The translations under genes were made by a program, and so were the position numbers. A stretch of 64,000 nucleotides of DNA from Isoetes taiwanensis (taxonomy: Eukaryota; Streptophyta; Lycopodiopsida; Isoetales; Isoetaceae), in contig JAJEKV010000005.1 of NCBI GenBank assembly GCA_021234155.1, positions 29,791,934 to 29,855,933 of the forward strand, read 5' to 3'. This document shows, piece after piece, positions 13,101 through 24,279 of the stretch (positions are counted from its first letter, which is position 1; each line of letters begins with the position of its first letter). The notes under the pieces were generated by a model that worked only from the letters and a program-made list of their open reading frames with translations, ran no database searches and had not been told where the DNA came from.

Positions 13101-14769
13101 ATTTGCAATGGTCTTACTTGATCAAGCGCCCGGCACTTTCGAGATATGGAGTAGATTCCGAAGTACCGATGAGCATTGACTTGCTAGACCAATACTCGAA
13201 TGATGAAACAGTTGCATTTAACGAATCACTCCACCTAATCAATAATATATTGACTCAGCATGGCACTAACATCGTAGCTTTCGGATTACAATTGCATGCT
13301 CGTCTCGTAAGAGATGTAATGCATGAGTTATCTACATTTGCCGATCATGAAGCTTATTTAGAAGTCAGAAAGCGTAGATGTCGAAATGCAATGAACACTA
13401 ATCAATTAGAGGTGTATACTTATATACGAGACGAGATAAAACAGATACAGAGCAAGCAACCAATATTTGTAAATGGCAAGGCTGGTACAGGAAAAACGTT
13501 TGTTCTCAATTGTATATGTTTATTAATACGCGGGAACAAGAACATAGTGCTTCCATGCGAACAACAAAGACTTGCAGCTCTTCAATACCGTGGGGTCAAA
13601 TCGCTCACACTCGCCAAATACCGGTTGTAGAAAAAAAAAATGTAGGCCTACATTCATTATTAGAACGAGATTCAAGAGCCGCTGAACTTCTTATTGCAGC
13701 AAAAGCGATAATTTGGGATGAATTCCCAATGGCTAATAAAGCAGTTATAGAGAGTGTACATAACCTGTTGCAACATTTGTGTAAAAAAAAGTTCTCCCTT
13801 TGGAGCAAAACACTTCATAGCTTCGGAGATTTCGGGCAAGTAGCACTGGCCGCCGTTAAGGGAGGTGGTAAAAGCTACAGCAGCCGATCAATGCGTCCAT
13901 AAAATCATCTCCATTATGGCAAACATTTCACGTTCTAAAATTGGAACAACCCGAGACGAAATGCGGGTGATCCCGAAAGCTAATGCGATGACGTTGATAA
14001 CATAGGAGAAAATCGGCGGCAATCGGCGGTTTTGTTAGACATATTTAACACAACTACCAAAATTGCAGACGCAGAAGACTTCCTGTATCCATCTGACATC
14101 TTGAAGAATCCAAGCCAATGTGAGAAACGAGCATTCCTGTCTCCTATCAACAAGCACGTCAAAGATTTCAACGAGCGTACGCTAGATAAAGTGTGCAACA
14201 GAAGTAAGAAATATTATAGCCACGATCACATCAGTGAACAGGATGAAATCATATACGACCACCCTTATGCAACATCAGATTTTTGAACAATTTCACGCGA
14301 TTCGCATCCCCAGAACACCTAACCGAACCTTAAAGTAGGAGCAATATGCCACGTTATGAAACGTCTTGACACGGAAAAAGGTCTGGTAAAGAATGCAAGA
14401 GTCATGATCACATCAATGCATGATAAGTTCGTAATGGTAAAAGTCCTAGGGTCAACAGCGCGTTCAAATGATTGCACATATCCTATTTCGAGAACTGACT
14501 TCTTTTACCAACCAGAAAATAGACCATGGACCATCCACAGACGCCAGCTACCATTACGACTAGCATATTCCACCACCTTCAATAGCTGCCAAGGATTAAC
14601 GTTGGACCGTGTTGTCCTTGATTTACGTACAAATGTCTTTGCACACGGTCAATTATACACAGCCCTCACGCCAAGATATCAAAAGAGGGAAGATGTACTC
14701 ATCCTCCTATCTCCGGATAACACAACAAAACATACCGCAAATGTCGTCTACAAAGAATTACTTTGCTAG
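10183..14769 (+). pseudogene. Helitron Rep/helicase, multiply frameshifted
   Basis: This is the RepHel protein of a rolling-circle transposon. The N-terminus (10183-10540, two frames) has the Arg/Glu-rich repeats typical of Helitrons. The main frame 10438-13179 carries the Helitron-like N domain: LFITMTTNTDWPEI, then EFQKRGLPHAHLVLR (11956-12003, the Rep HUH-type motif) and YLYGYIYKG (12322-12348, the two-tyrosine region). The PIF1-type helicase follows in other frames. GKAGTGKT is Walker A (13474-13497), IIWDEFPM is Walker B (13707-13730) and GDFGQ lies near 13830. FNSCQGLTLDRV and HGQLYTALTP lie at 14578-14675. Frame changes are needed near 10280, 10450-10530, 13160, 13590 and 13870, and there are further breaks at 13900-14030 and 14286-14340. 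The element is therefore dead. Typical TC...CTRR termini were not identified. Confidence 0.9.
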
Positions 14770-14956
14770 CTAGCCAAGTTTTTTTTTAATTATCACATCA
14801 TATATCCAGGTGCTTGCAATTTCTTCAATTCTCTTTTACAAAGGTACGTTTGCCTAAATCCTTTTCTATGTTAATGTGCATCTTCTTTTCCCTAACCATT
14901 AATTAAGTAGGTACTGATGACTTCTTCAACGTTATTCGAATATAAGGTACATCAAG

Positions 14957-14987
<31 letters not shown>

Positions 14988-15215
14988 ATGCAAGAGGTAA
15001 TATATACTAAAGGACTCGTTTGCTAACAAGCTAGTTTTTCCGTGACGATCATATATGCAGATGCTTGCAACTTCTTCATGTCTCTTATACAGAAGTATGT
15101 TTTCTCAATCATTTTCTCTGCTAACGCCTATTTTCTTCAACCACTAATTAGGCAGGTACAAACGACTTCTTCAACGTTATTTGGATAAGGTATGGCCCAA
15201 AAAAAAAAAAATCTC
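14764..15215 (+). repeat. Two diverged tandem copies (about 250-bp period), each ending in poly(A)
   Basis: The segment 14764-14985 and the segment 15021-15215 align through GCTTGCAA(T/C)TTCTTCA, CTCTT(T)TACA and GACTTCTTCAACGTTATT. Each runs into an A-rich tract (about 14956-14981 and 15199-15211). They directly follow the Helitron stop codon and may be part of its 3' region. Confidence 0.65.
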
Positions 15216-15289
15216 CATTCTCTGCCCGTGTGATAGATAATGTGCTATCTGATCACCATTGCATTCACGTCATTCATTTTTTAATAAAT

Positions 15290-15770
15290 AACATCGCCAT
15301 GTCATTCTAGTGGTCAAGCTATTGGTAATGGGTGACCCCATCCAAAGCCCAAAACCCACTGACTGTCATTGGATGTGAAAAATAAGATAAGATAAATGAA
15401 AAGAGCATTCAATAAATAACATCGCCATGCCGGTCTAGTGGTCAAGCTATTGGTAATGGGTGACCCCCATCCAAAGCCCAAAACCCGCTGACTGTCATTG
15501 GATGTAAAAAATAAGATAAATGAAAAGAGCATTCAATAAATAACATCGCCATGCCGGTCTAGTGGTCAAGCTATTGGTAATGGGTGACCCCCATCCAAAG
15601 CCCAAAACCCGCTGACTGTCATTGGATGTAAAAAATAAGATCAGATAAATCAAAAGAACATCCATCGCGATGACAGTTTAGTGGTCAAGCTATTGTTAAT
15701 GGTTGACCCCATGCAATGCCCAAAACCCGCTGACTGTCATCGGATGCAAAAATAAAATAAAATAAATGAT
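15290..15770 (+). repeat. Four tandem copies of a 119-128-bp unit with tRNA-like box A
   Basis: Units start at about 15293, 15421, 15545 and 15664. Each contains TCTAGTGGTCAAGCTATTGG, then a GGGTGACCCC-like stretch, CCCAAAACCCRCTGACTGTC and an AT-rich tail of AATAAGATAAAT. TAGTGGTCAAG resembles an RNA polymerase III box A. A box B-like GGTTCAACTCC follows once at about 15859-15869, after the last unit. A tandemly amplified tRNA-derived SINE head is one explanation; a plain minisatellite is another. Confidence 0.6.
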
Positions 15771-15950
15771 GACAATGGTAATAATTGTGAATCCCATGGT
15801 AGTCGGTTATAGCACCTATCTATCATACGGGCACAAAACAAATGGCAATTGTGCAGGTTCAACTCCTGCATGTTATTTCACATTCAAAGGTTGTCCAGAA
15901 TTGAGAACTATTCGACTTGGCACAAAAATTCTTTTTACAGTAGGTTGGAG

Positions 15951-16003
15951 AAGAGAAATGTTCGCGGCGGCCGTAAGGCCGCCGCGATAAATTTCTTGTA
16001 GTA
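15951..16003 (-). repeat. Right CACTA-like terminus with internal hairpin
   Basis: The reverse complement reads TTACTACAAGAAATTTATCG, then a GCGGCGGCC...GGCCGCCGC hairpin, then GAACATTTCTCTT. It matches the left terminus at 5039-5088 in inverted orientation, with ACTACAAG preserved better than on the left. Confidence 0.65.
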
Positions 16004-16189
16004 ACAAATCAAATTCCCAAAGAGAAAAGTACCAAAACCTCTCAATGATTTATATAGATTACAGAATGCGTGGCACCAAAAACAAACGTATCACCCTAGA
16101 ATTACATATGCTAGTTGAATCAGTGCTCCTAATAATGCCTAGAGCACAATTCTGATTTTCAATGTGCTTGACCAAATGACCATGTGTTC

Positions 16190-16502
16190 TTAAGATCTAT
16201 TTGCAACATTTTGAATAATTTCCAGTACTGCATCTGGATCCTCATTCCTGTAAATAAGGCAGCGCAATTCATTTGTAAAGGCAACCTGCTTTAAATTCCT
16301 TGCAATACACTCGATACATGCCCTTTTCAAATAATGTGCATCATAGAATCGAGCTTGATTTAGCATCTCAATAGCATTCAACGGATAAACTTGGCTCGCC
16401 ACGCAGATTCACATACCCGTTTTAAAGCAGGAATGTCATACTTATGAGCAGCTGCCAACAATGACATGCCATGCTCTTTCATGGCATTTGTATCATGCTC
16501 CC
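16190..16502 (-). pseudogene. BTB/POZ-BACK gene exon, frameshifted
   Basis: From a good splice acceptor (TTTATGTGCTTCAG before GGGAGC at 16502) the minus strand encodes EHDTNAMKEHGMSLLAAAHKYDIPALKRVCES. Written in parts, the key motif is LLAAAHKYDIPALKRVCE, the end of a plant BTB domain. After a shift of one or two bases at about 16400 it continues as YPLNAIEMLNQARFYDAHYL and then DPDAVLEII, the BACK-like helices, and stops at 16190-16192. BTB proteins of this type are substrate adaptors of Cullin-3 ubiquitin ligases. The beginning of the BTB domain is not found with confidence upstream. It is probably a gene remnant, though a single sequencing indel in a last exon cannot be excluded. Confidence 0.65.
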
Positions 16503-18629
16503 CTGAAGCACATAAATTATGCATTATTCAAAATAACATCTCAAACTTTTCAAAATAATTGTGGACAGTGTTGATCTAGATCGCCCTGGGGCAAATTTTC
16601 GGAGCAGTCCACATCGGAAAAAGGGCAGGCGATCATTTTCATTGGGCAATTTGAAAAGCATTATTCCCTGCAAAAAAGGCTTTTACATTTCTGAAATGAC
16701 GATCAACCAGCTTACAGATAATTGTCATCCAAATCAAGGCGTTGCAAATTTTTCAAACCATAAATTTTTCTCGCTCTTATTCGAACTATTCCTCAGCCGT
16801 ATCAAAGTATTTTTCCTGAATCGCCTGCTTTGCTTCCCAGCGTCATGGCTCGATTAAAGAGCATAGGCTGTCACTCCCTGTCATATGCTGTCATAGATCT
16901 TGAAGGTCTTTACATGCTTGCTTGGCGAAAACGATTGCCAGACTTCTAGAATCAAGACAAAAACCAAAGCATCCCCTGCGGAAAACAAAAGATTTACCTC
17001 ACTAAGTTAAAAGATCCCAAAGGCGGCTATGCCCAAGAGGGGAAGCTTTGTAGCTTATGGGATTCACGGCTCCATAGCCATGGCGCAGGAGGCGGTTCCA
17101 TTTCTTCAATTGGGTTAGTTAGAAGAGGAGAAGAAAAATGGGCGGGATTAGGTCTGATCCATCATGACAGAGAGCAGGCAAGAACTGGGGCCCCGATTAG
17201 AACCCTAGATGTGGGATCGCCGGGGAGCATCTGATCGAGGTGGAAACGGGAAAAATGCAAGGGAAAATCCCCATTTAGGACACAACCCGCCAGGAGTTCA
17301 AGAAGAGGATTTGAACCGGAACGGCCGGAGCCAAGCCAGCCAAACCTCTACTTGCAAGGAATGTGGAAATTAGGCGAAGAAGGATTGCCCACACCATCGC
17401 TGCCGGACTTGCTGCAAAAGCCGAGGATTTGATTGCTCTACCCATATCAAAAGCACTTGGGTTTCGGCCGCTAAACGAAGAGAGCGCCAAGCTGCCGCTG
17501 CTGCTGCCAGGCGTCGAAGCATTGAGATGAGATTATACGTGTCATCTAAATAAACAAAAGGATTGCAGCGCAGAAAAAATAGGAGGGACAAAAAAGAAAA
17601 ATTACAAACTGCTTTATATATGTTTTGATGAGGGAAGTTTTTCTAATTGTTTGGCTTTTTCTAGTTGACGAGAGTACAAACATCAATTTGAAAAACATCC
17701 GTATCCTTGCTTACATTAAGGTAAAGTAAGATAATAAAAAGAGAAAGGTATTTGGGAAGAATATGATGTAGCTTTAAAATTTTGAAAAAGAAAAGGAGGA
17801 TAATATTAGTAAAGAAATGAAAGAAAAAAGGAAAAAAAATAAAGGACGACCAACTTATTCAAATACCAAAGACCAAATAAATGTCAAAATGCAAAGGCAG
17901 GAATCATTAATCAAAGATCTGTTGAGCGAAGCAATATGCTTATGCATAAGAGTGCATACATAAATGCACCTCAAAGATCAAAGCCTCTTAGAGGAGCATG
18001 AAAAAAGATAAATATTATTTTGAGCTTCTCAAAGAACTCAATTATCAGCCACGTAGACCTTTATAAAAAATGCTTCAAGTCGGGGGATAATTTTAATCAT
18101 AATTAATAATGTACTTACTGCATCCATTGTATTGGTTCTCATAAACCTTTGGTGTCAGTCGAATGCCAGATAAAAACCTTAGCTTTCTAGCTTATTATAT
18201 ATACTGGAGAACCACTAAAAGCACCCAGTAACTTATTTTCTTTTTATCGCAATAGCCCAACCTTGGGTGTCACCTTATCTGAAAGCCTAGCCTATCCACG
18301 TGTCTTAAAATATGACTTGGCCTTTTCTTACATAATTCGATTGTAATCTAGGTGTTTTCTTACTTTTTTTGAAGGACGACGAACTTTACTCATCAATCAA
18401 AAAGGCATAAATAGCAGTAACACAGGCTTGGGGAAGGGGTGGGTTGGATTGCATAGTCTGATTAGGTTATCATGTTTCTAGTGTTTGCATTATTTGTGTG
18501 GTGGAGTTAAACGGTGAGAATCGCTTTTGTGTTTATTAGTTTACGTTTGGATGCCATGATATGAGGTAACACTACAATTATGATTCTGATTTTGAAGTTT
18601 TTTTGGATGCATTATGTATCAGTTCAAAG
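16503..18629. other. Mixed stretch with no firm gene; GC-richer island at 17040-17520
   Basis: The region upstream (on the minus strand) of the BTB exon could hold its earlier exons. At about 16750 the minus strand shows an LRR-like LKNLQRLDLDDNYL directly followed by a stop. The GC-richer 17040-17520 block could be a promoter or first exon, but no motif proves it. From 17600 to 18600 the sequence is AT-rich and featureless. Confidence 0.35.
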
Positions 18630-18716
18630 TTTTTGGGATGGCATTCCGGCGTGGACCGATGGGTTCCCACGACCGGCGTTAGCCGAGAGCGGGTCAGCGA
18701 CCACGCCGGGATGCCA
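18630..18716. repeat. Single long hairpin (GGCATTCCGGCGTGG...CCACGCCGGGATGCC)
   Basis: Arms at about 18636-18653 and 18697-18713 are inverted copies with a few mismatches. The loop holds shorter inverted segments (GACC...GGTC). Its GC-richness contrasts with the AT-rich surroundings. It resembles in style the nested hairpins at 54.0-54.5 kb. It lies inside an open plus frame (18603-18995) that has a Leu/Ile-rich possible membrane segment near its end but no recognised identity. Confidence 0.55.
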
Positions 18717-19046
18717 AAACTGACAATATGGTTAGTTAGGGAACAAATTTTCCCCTGTTTCGTGGAGGCATTGAAGGTTGGCTATGATGCAAGAGACAAT
18801 TTTTTGGGACTCCAAACCTTGACCTCTGATATGAAGAACACCGCTCCCGCTGCCCTTATGCTATTTATCATTACCTTTGCTATTCTGTTGCTTGAGATCG
18901 GAGTTTGCGTGTTGCCATTGAAGCTTTTCAAGCCTGTTTATGAAAAAACAAATTTGGACCTAGTTTATAGTGGGATTTCTTCATCGATAACCTAAAGATT
19001 GCTTACCCTGAAAAGCTCGCACTGATTCAAGCCAAGTTGCAGCTAC

Positions 19047-19990
19047 TCATGATAATGCGTTGCTTAGCTTCAATGAGCACTTGAGCATCAGGGGCTCTAT
19101 TGCCCTTGAAAATGAAAAGATTTTTTCTTTTCTAAGTTGACAAATGATCCATGGTAAAGCCAATAAGACTTGATGACTGAAGCGACAACCAAGCGGGTTT
19201 AGCACGATGGCACAAGAAGAAACAATGCCTGATTGTCTCATCTCTCTGAGTGCATAAAGACATGTTGCGGGCACTTCAGAATGAAATTTGTGGACCAAAA
19301 TATTGACTCGCACACATCTGTAGATGATCTGCCACCACAAAACTGACAACTTGGAATGAAATAACTAATTCCAAACCCATTTCCAAATGGGTGATTCACT
19401 GGTACCACCAAATGCCATTTTTGTGCGGGGGAAACACCTCTGTAGTAAGAAGGATCTTATATATAGAATTCACCAAATGCTCGGGCTTAACATTCTCATG
19501 AAGAATCCAAAGATGGAAAGCCACTACTTGTGGTATAGGAGGAAGAATGGAGATGACTTTCTGCCAAATTGTACGATCCCATCTCAAAAGAAGAACTTTG
19601 TCTGGAATTCTTTCTATGTCAGCAATTGCATGCCACTGTACCATGCAAAAATTGTAATTACACCTGCTAGTCTCCAACATCACTGTGTCAGGGGATGAAC
19701 TGATGCTATTAGAAGGTGCATTTGTTTGGTTGGCACCCAAAGGGCTCCACTAACAGCTAGCTCTAGTGAAACTCCTTGGTATAGGGTGGAGATAAAAAAG
19801 CATGCGCACGGTATTTCATGCATCAAACAACCCTCTAAGGAAAAGGGACGCATTAGGATATACGCCGAAGAATGGATAAAAGAGAGCCCAGGGAAGCAGT
19901 GTCTTGATAGACGGAGAGCCAAAGGAGACACGAAGCTGCAAGGATTGGTACAAAAGACGTGAGCTCGGATACTCATCAACATTGTTCAAG
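19047..19990 (-). pseudogene. LINE fragment with zf-RVT domain
   Basis: Read on the minus strand with frame changes, 19740-19396 gives WQKVISILPPIPQVVAFHLW and ILHENVKPEHLVNSIYKI. About 19260-19180 then gives ERDETIRHCFFLCHRAKPAW. That is the zinc-binding reverse-transcriptase-associated domain found at the C-terminus of plant L1-type LINEs, with pattern C-x-C...H-x-C. RT itself is not clear upstream. The piece is a 5'-truncated relic with at least two frameshifts. Confidence 0.55.
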
Positions 19991-20706
19991 ATCCTTCAGA
20001 TGAACTTGGAAATCGATTTGCTCTGTCGGAGAAAGTCGACCATCCCAAGCCCCCAGCAGTGCTTTGGCAAAATGCACTTCAATCAACGAACCTTGACATC
20101 AGCCCTTTCTACGAGAAAGTGAGGCTATATCTCTAATCTTACACCAGAATAGTGAGCGCACGATCCATCAGCTAGTGCCTCTCTTACCAATCCAGGCTAA
20201 CCCAACAATAAGAACATACAAGGTCCCTCAACAAAAAGGAGAATCAATCAATTAACGAAAAAGAGGGTCACGATACAGAGGGTTATCCCCTACCCGAACA
20301 ATAGGGTCATTTAATGATGCCCACTTTTCAAAAGTAAGGGCACAACCCTCAAAGAGAAAAATCCCATTACAAAAATATATATATTGAATAATAAATTTTG
20401 AGCAGAAATCAAATTTGAAAAATACACTTAGCATACCACCAAGAGAGCTAATGATGAACTAAATGGCACAAAATTCAAATTTGAACCTGAGAATAGTTTG
20501 AGAAAGAGGACAGCGGATATAAAGCCGTAAGAGATGGATAGAAGAGGTCCTCAACTCAGCTAAAGGGAGATAATCTTAGCAAGAAGGCGGTACATTTGTA
20601 GTGCACAAAGATGGCAAATCAATCTGGCAATATGGGGCCGAGCACTAAGGAGTACGCAGCCAGAAAGCAAGATCTAAAGGATTTCCTGGCACGATAGGAA
20701 GTACAA

Positions 20707-21010
20707 TTGGAATCAAAAGTACAGAGGATGGATTGCAACACAAAAGTGAAATATGGATATCCTGTGTACCCCACGCTCTTTGGGATATACATCGATGCAT
20801 TTCAAGAATACATACATGGAAAAGGGGATACTCAGACGTGCTTAACAAGAGAACAGAAAGGTGCCAATCGTGCTATATGTAGACGATTTAGGGATGATGA
20901 CAGTAAGGATGAGAGGACTGATGCTAGGGATATTAGAAGAATTCTGTACAGAGACAGGTCTTACAATCAATTTGTCCAAAACAAAAAAATTGTAATTTTC
21001 AGCAAGAAGA
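20707..21010 (+). pseudogene. LINE reverse-transcriptase fragment 1 (YVDD type)
   Basis: The plus strand encodes GYPVYPTLFGIYIDAFQEYI (20753-20812), matching the QGCPLSPTLFGLFID motif of the intact LINE at 44.5 kb. After a frame change it gives VPIVLYVDDLGMM (20861-20899) and GLTINLSKTKK (20959-20990). YVDD is the RT catalytic motif. The fragment ends abruptly near 21000, where a different LINE begins. Confidence 0.65.
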
Positions 21011-21832
21011 CTAATCTCATCAGAAGTCCTAACCTTCTTGTGAATCTACAGATAGATCAGATCCTCAATGGTCATTTTGCAGATGACACTTTTCTGCTAG
21101 TCTCCATGCATACAAATTCTATTAGCATCATTCAACGAGTTCTTGAAGACTTTAGAGAAGCCTCTAAGATCAATCTTTGCTAAATCAACCATCCATTTTA
21201 GGGATCAAGCAAAAGGTGAACATGTAGCCAATTCTTTGGGCTGTAAGTATCTCCCCCAACATGAGGTCCAAAATTTAGGTATTCCCTTTGCTATTAGAAG
21301 TAACGCATCTGATCTCTGGAAAAATATTATAGACAAATTTTATAAAAAAGTTGATAGCCTAAATTCAAATATCTCTCTAAAAGGGTAGATCCATTTTAGC
21401 TAATTTTATAATTTCCTCTTCCCATCGCTATCAATCCGCTATTATCATGGCTTCTAAGAAGGTCACTTATAAGTTATATAATATTATTGTCAGATTTATA
21501 GCTAGCCTGTAGCCAGAATAGGAGATGTTGGTGTCCAGTTTCTATGAAAGACTGTGCAAGAAGAAAAAAGATGGAGGGCTAGGAACCATCAACATTGAAA
21601 AACGGGAGCTTGCTTTGGCAGCCAAATATTTTTATAAAGCATGTTATGATTCAATCAAGTATCTTATTTCTATTTTGATCAAGCACTATATTAGCAGACA
21701 TCACCCTTTTTGTTGGAGGAACCTAAAGATGGAGCTTCCTCATTCTATACACTTTCCTTTTACTTCAACAGATATTCTCAAGGTTAGGATAAAAGCGTGG
21801 TTTCAAGTAAAAGGGATGTACTTTTGGTAGAA
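21010..21832 (+). pseudogene. LINE reverse-transcriptase fragment 2 (FADD type, L1-like)
   Basis: GHFADDTFLLV (about 21073-21105) is an RT catalytic box of a second LINE. It is followed by a serine/helix segment, KSTIHF after a frameshift (about 21184), VQNLGIPFAI (YLGLPL-type motif, about 21272) and then, in 21525-21830, LCKKKKDGGLGTINIE (the CxPKxxGGLGI motif). It lacks the zinc domain. The join to fragment 1 lies inside 300 bp, so the two elements are chimeric or nested. Confidence 0.6.
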
Positions 21833-22930
21833 AGAAAGAAAGAAAGAATGACTTTTATCGTCCACTAAGACCAACCGACCTATAGGACCCAGAAGGAGCG
21901 CAACAAACTTATTACTGTCTGAGTTAAAAGACCCCGTCCAGAAGGGTTTTTGAGGGAAAAGCCATGGCAGTAATAAGAATGCTGTCAAACTGTACAGGTA
22001 TACATCATCATGAAATATATGTATATATACATGTCAAGTGTGTGCCCGAGCACATAGCTGATCTCGCATGTCCATGACCTCCTGAAGGTATGATCCCAGC
22101 CTCCATACGGAAGCCGTGCTCAATGTCACATGTAGCGGATGGCCACGCATAACCAACTCAGCGTAGCGTGTCCGGATTTGATCATATGCTGGGTAGCTTT
22201 GAAGGGTATGAGATTCATCCTCAATGACTCCCATTTGGCAGCATTGACAAAGCCTATCCTGGCGTGGCTCACCAGTCCATTTGCCCATCTCAATTCGAAG
22301 ATGGTGTGCCCCTGTGCGAATGGACGCAATGAGTCTGCTCCTTTTCATAGGCAAGTGGGTATACAAGTAGCATTGCGAGCCTCGTTCCAATGTGGGATTT
22401 ATGTGGCGCTGGTAGTGTTGCTGTCTTGATCTATTCAAGGGCATTGGCATCCCAGAGCTTGCTAAGGAAGTAAACGTCAAGATATTGCCTCAAGCTATGG
22501 CGATCTGCCTCTGTTTGTACATGTATGCACCTATGCTCCTGCACATTCTATCTAGCCAACCATTGAGCTCTCTTTTTCTTCCAGCAGGCCTTGCGACATT
22601 ACGGCCCTATTGCCATGATATAAGCTAGATTAGGGAGACGGGCATCGTCTATATTGACCACCTTTTGAAAATAGACAATGTGACGATAAAGGGCCGCCCT
22701 CTGAAGAGGCAAGAAACCCGTCTCCTACAGCAGAATTTGATATGGGACTGTGGACTTCACCCCTAGTGCTCGTACCAAGAAGCCTTTCTGCACCTACTCC
22801 AAGTCATTCCGGGTAGCGAGGGACACTAATGGGCCCCATACTTCAGCCCCGTATAAAAGGACAGGCTCCACTAAGACCTTGAACAAGTGCAACTGGTGGG
22901 CACAATCATACAACTCCGCATAGAACAAGG
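21825..22930 (-). mobile_element. 5'-truncated LINE: RT thumb, zinc domain, 3' UTR and (TTTC)n tail
   Basis: On the minus strand 22900-22700 encodes HLFKVLVEPVLLYGAEVWGP and ALGVKSTVPYQILL. The frame at 22480-22034 encodes IRTGAHHLRIEMGKW and LCQCCQMGVIEDESHTL, the C-x2-C...H zinc motif. These match LFKCLVQTVLLYGVQIWGP and LCTLCNSGEVEDESHVF of the 44-45 kb LINE. The 3' UTR (22030-21850) is shared with 41336-41600, and the element ends in (TTTC)n at about 21830-21848. Length and tail are typical of 5'-truncated target-primed insertion. Several stops make it inactive. Confidence 0.75.
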
Positions 22931-23372
22931 TTTAAAATGAAACGCACTTATTTAAGAAGTGCGTTTGAAAGATTCCTTTATAAAAATTGGAAACTTGAAA
23001 AAAGTGGACAAAATAGGGAGCAAAATAGATTGTTGAGCAAATAGCATTCGAAATACCCCAAAAAAAGCAACATTTTTGAAGCCTTTTCATTTTTTAAAAA
23101 GGGCAAAAAAAAAAAAGCTTGTTTTGAGGAGAGAGACATTAAATTTAAAAACTCATTAAATATAGTTTTGTGTTTTTGCAAGCTTAATATAAGTACTAAG
23201 AAAATCAAACATAGAAAAGAGAAAGAGTCTGAAATCATGAATCGAAAAAAGAATTGATCTAATTAAGCATTGTTAAAGAGACAAAGTTTTCAGTTGAAAA
23301 ATCTTCATCAAAATATATTGAATTTCTTAGCACATAGATTACAATGAAAGTTAGTTTAAAATGTTTATGCTC
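22931..23372. other. AT-rich gap
   Basis: No coding similarity is visible. The stretch separates the LINE from the first palindrome of family A at 23373. Confidence 0.4.
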
Positions 23373-24108
23373 GTATAAATTTATACGGAGGTGGCTCTTC
23401 CCAGGTCCACGGGACTCTCGGCTGCCTTTAGGATCTGGCTTTTGAGGGTTTTAATAGCGTAGACCCCCCTTCGATTCCAATGGTACAGTGCAGTTGTTTC
23501 TCTCGCTCGTGCACCACAGTGCTCCAGATCGGCGAACTCCACCTCCTCATCTCTTCTTCCCGTAAGTGGAGGCCGGATTTACGATATGTGCCTTTTACAT
23601 CGCCAAAGACCATTTTTTTGCTCCTGTTTCCTCGTTTTCATCGGAAAGGATTCACAAGAGCTTATCCCGTCCCGATGAAACTTATTTTGTCCGGCCTACG
23701 CCGACGGAGACAACATTGCGCCTCGCTAAGGGCGAACCGCCGTGGTGCTTGAGCCGGAAAATGCGTCTAAGATCCAGTTTCCCCGCGAAAACCAATCGTA
23801 TTAAATTATTAATAAGACGCCACTGGCCGATAATATTGGACACCACACCTTTTCATTTTGGGTCTCTTTAATTTTGCAAAACCGAACTCAAACGCGATTG
23901 CGGGAGGAGTCTTCTCATTCGCGTGTTAAAGTGAACCATGGTTTTTACGCGTCTACGGTTGTAAAACCCTATGTGAAAATGCTCAAACAACTCACTGCGG
24001 ACCACCACCATGACCCTTAACGCTTGTTTTAAGCCCGCCGGACAATACAAAGAATTAGAAAGTAGTAGAAAGAAAAAACAAGCAAAAGAAGTTTGCATAA
24101 TAGTGTGT

Positions 24109-24279
24109 GGTATAAATTTATACCATGGTTGCCTTGTTGTATGAATTTATACCACCTGCACCCCGACCATTCGTATAAATTTATACAAATATTTGCCGTC
24201 TTTGTATAAATTTATACCACGCTTGTTCCAAATGCATTTAGATTTAAATCTTAAGGCACCTATGGTATAAAGTTATACC
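24109..24279. repeat. Palindrome family A, cluster 1 (five copies)
   Basis: Copies of GGTATAAATTTATACC and close variants start near 24109, 24139, 24173, 24203 and 24264. Starts are 30-34 bp apart, with one 61-bp step that equals two periods. A solitary copy lies at 23373-23386. The cluster is in the gap between the DIPYGF block and the next coding block of gene A, after a GTAAGC donor at 24320. Confidence 0.9.

Larger units (their letters stand above)
5039..16003. mobile_element. Candidate CACTA-like (EnSpm) element bounded by inverted termini
   Basis: Two near-identical ends face each other about 10.9 kb apart. The left end reads CATACAAGAAATTTATCGCG. The reverse complement of the right end reads TTACTACAAGAAATTTATCG. 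Both continue into a GCGGCGGCC/GGCCGCCGC hairpin and then GAACATTTCTCTT. CACTACAAGAAA is the classic plant CACTA terminus, so both ends look like slightly mutated versions of it. Inside I see a PPR gene fragment, a Helitron carcass and tandem repeats, but no TNP2/EnSpm transposase. The element would be non-autonomous, or these could be two separate decayed ends. No 3-bp target duplication is clear. Confidence 0.5.

Noticed and set aside
15790-15880. A tRNA gene, because of GGTTCAACTCC
   Set aside because: No acceptor stem, D-arm and anticodon arm could be paired around it; kept only as a box B-like element.
16700-16780. Leucine-rich repeat gene, from LKNLQRLDLDDNYL on the minus strand
   Set aside because: A single repeat followed by stops, with no second LRR nearby.
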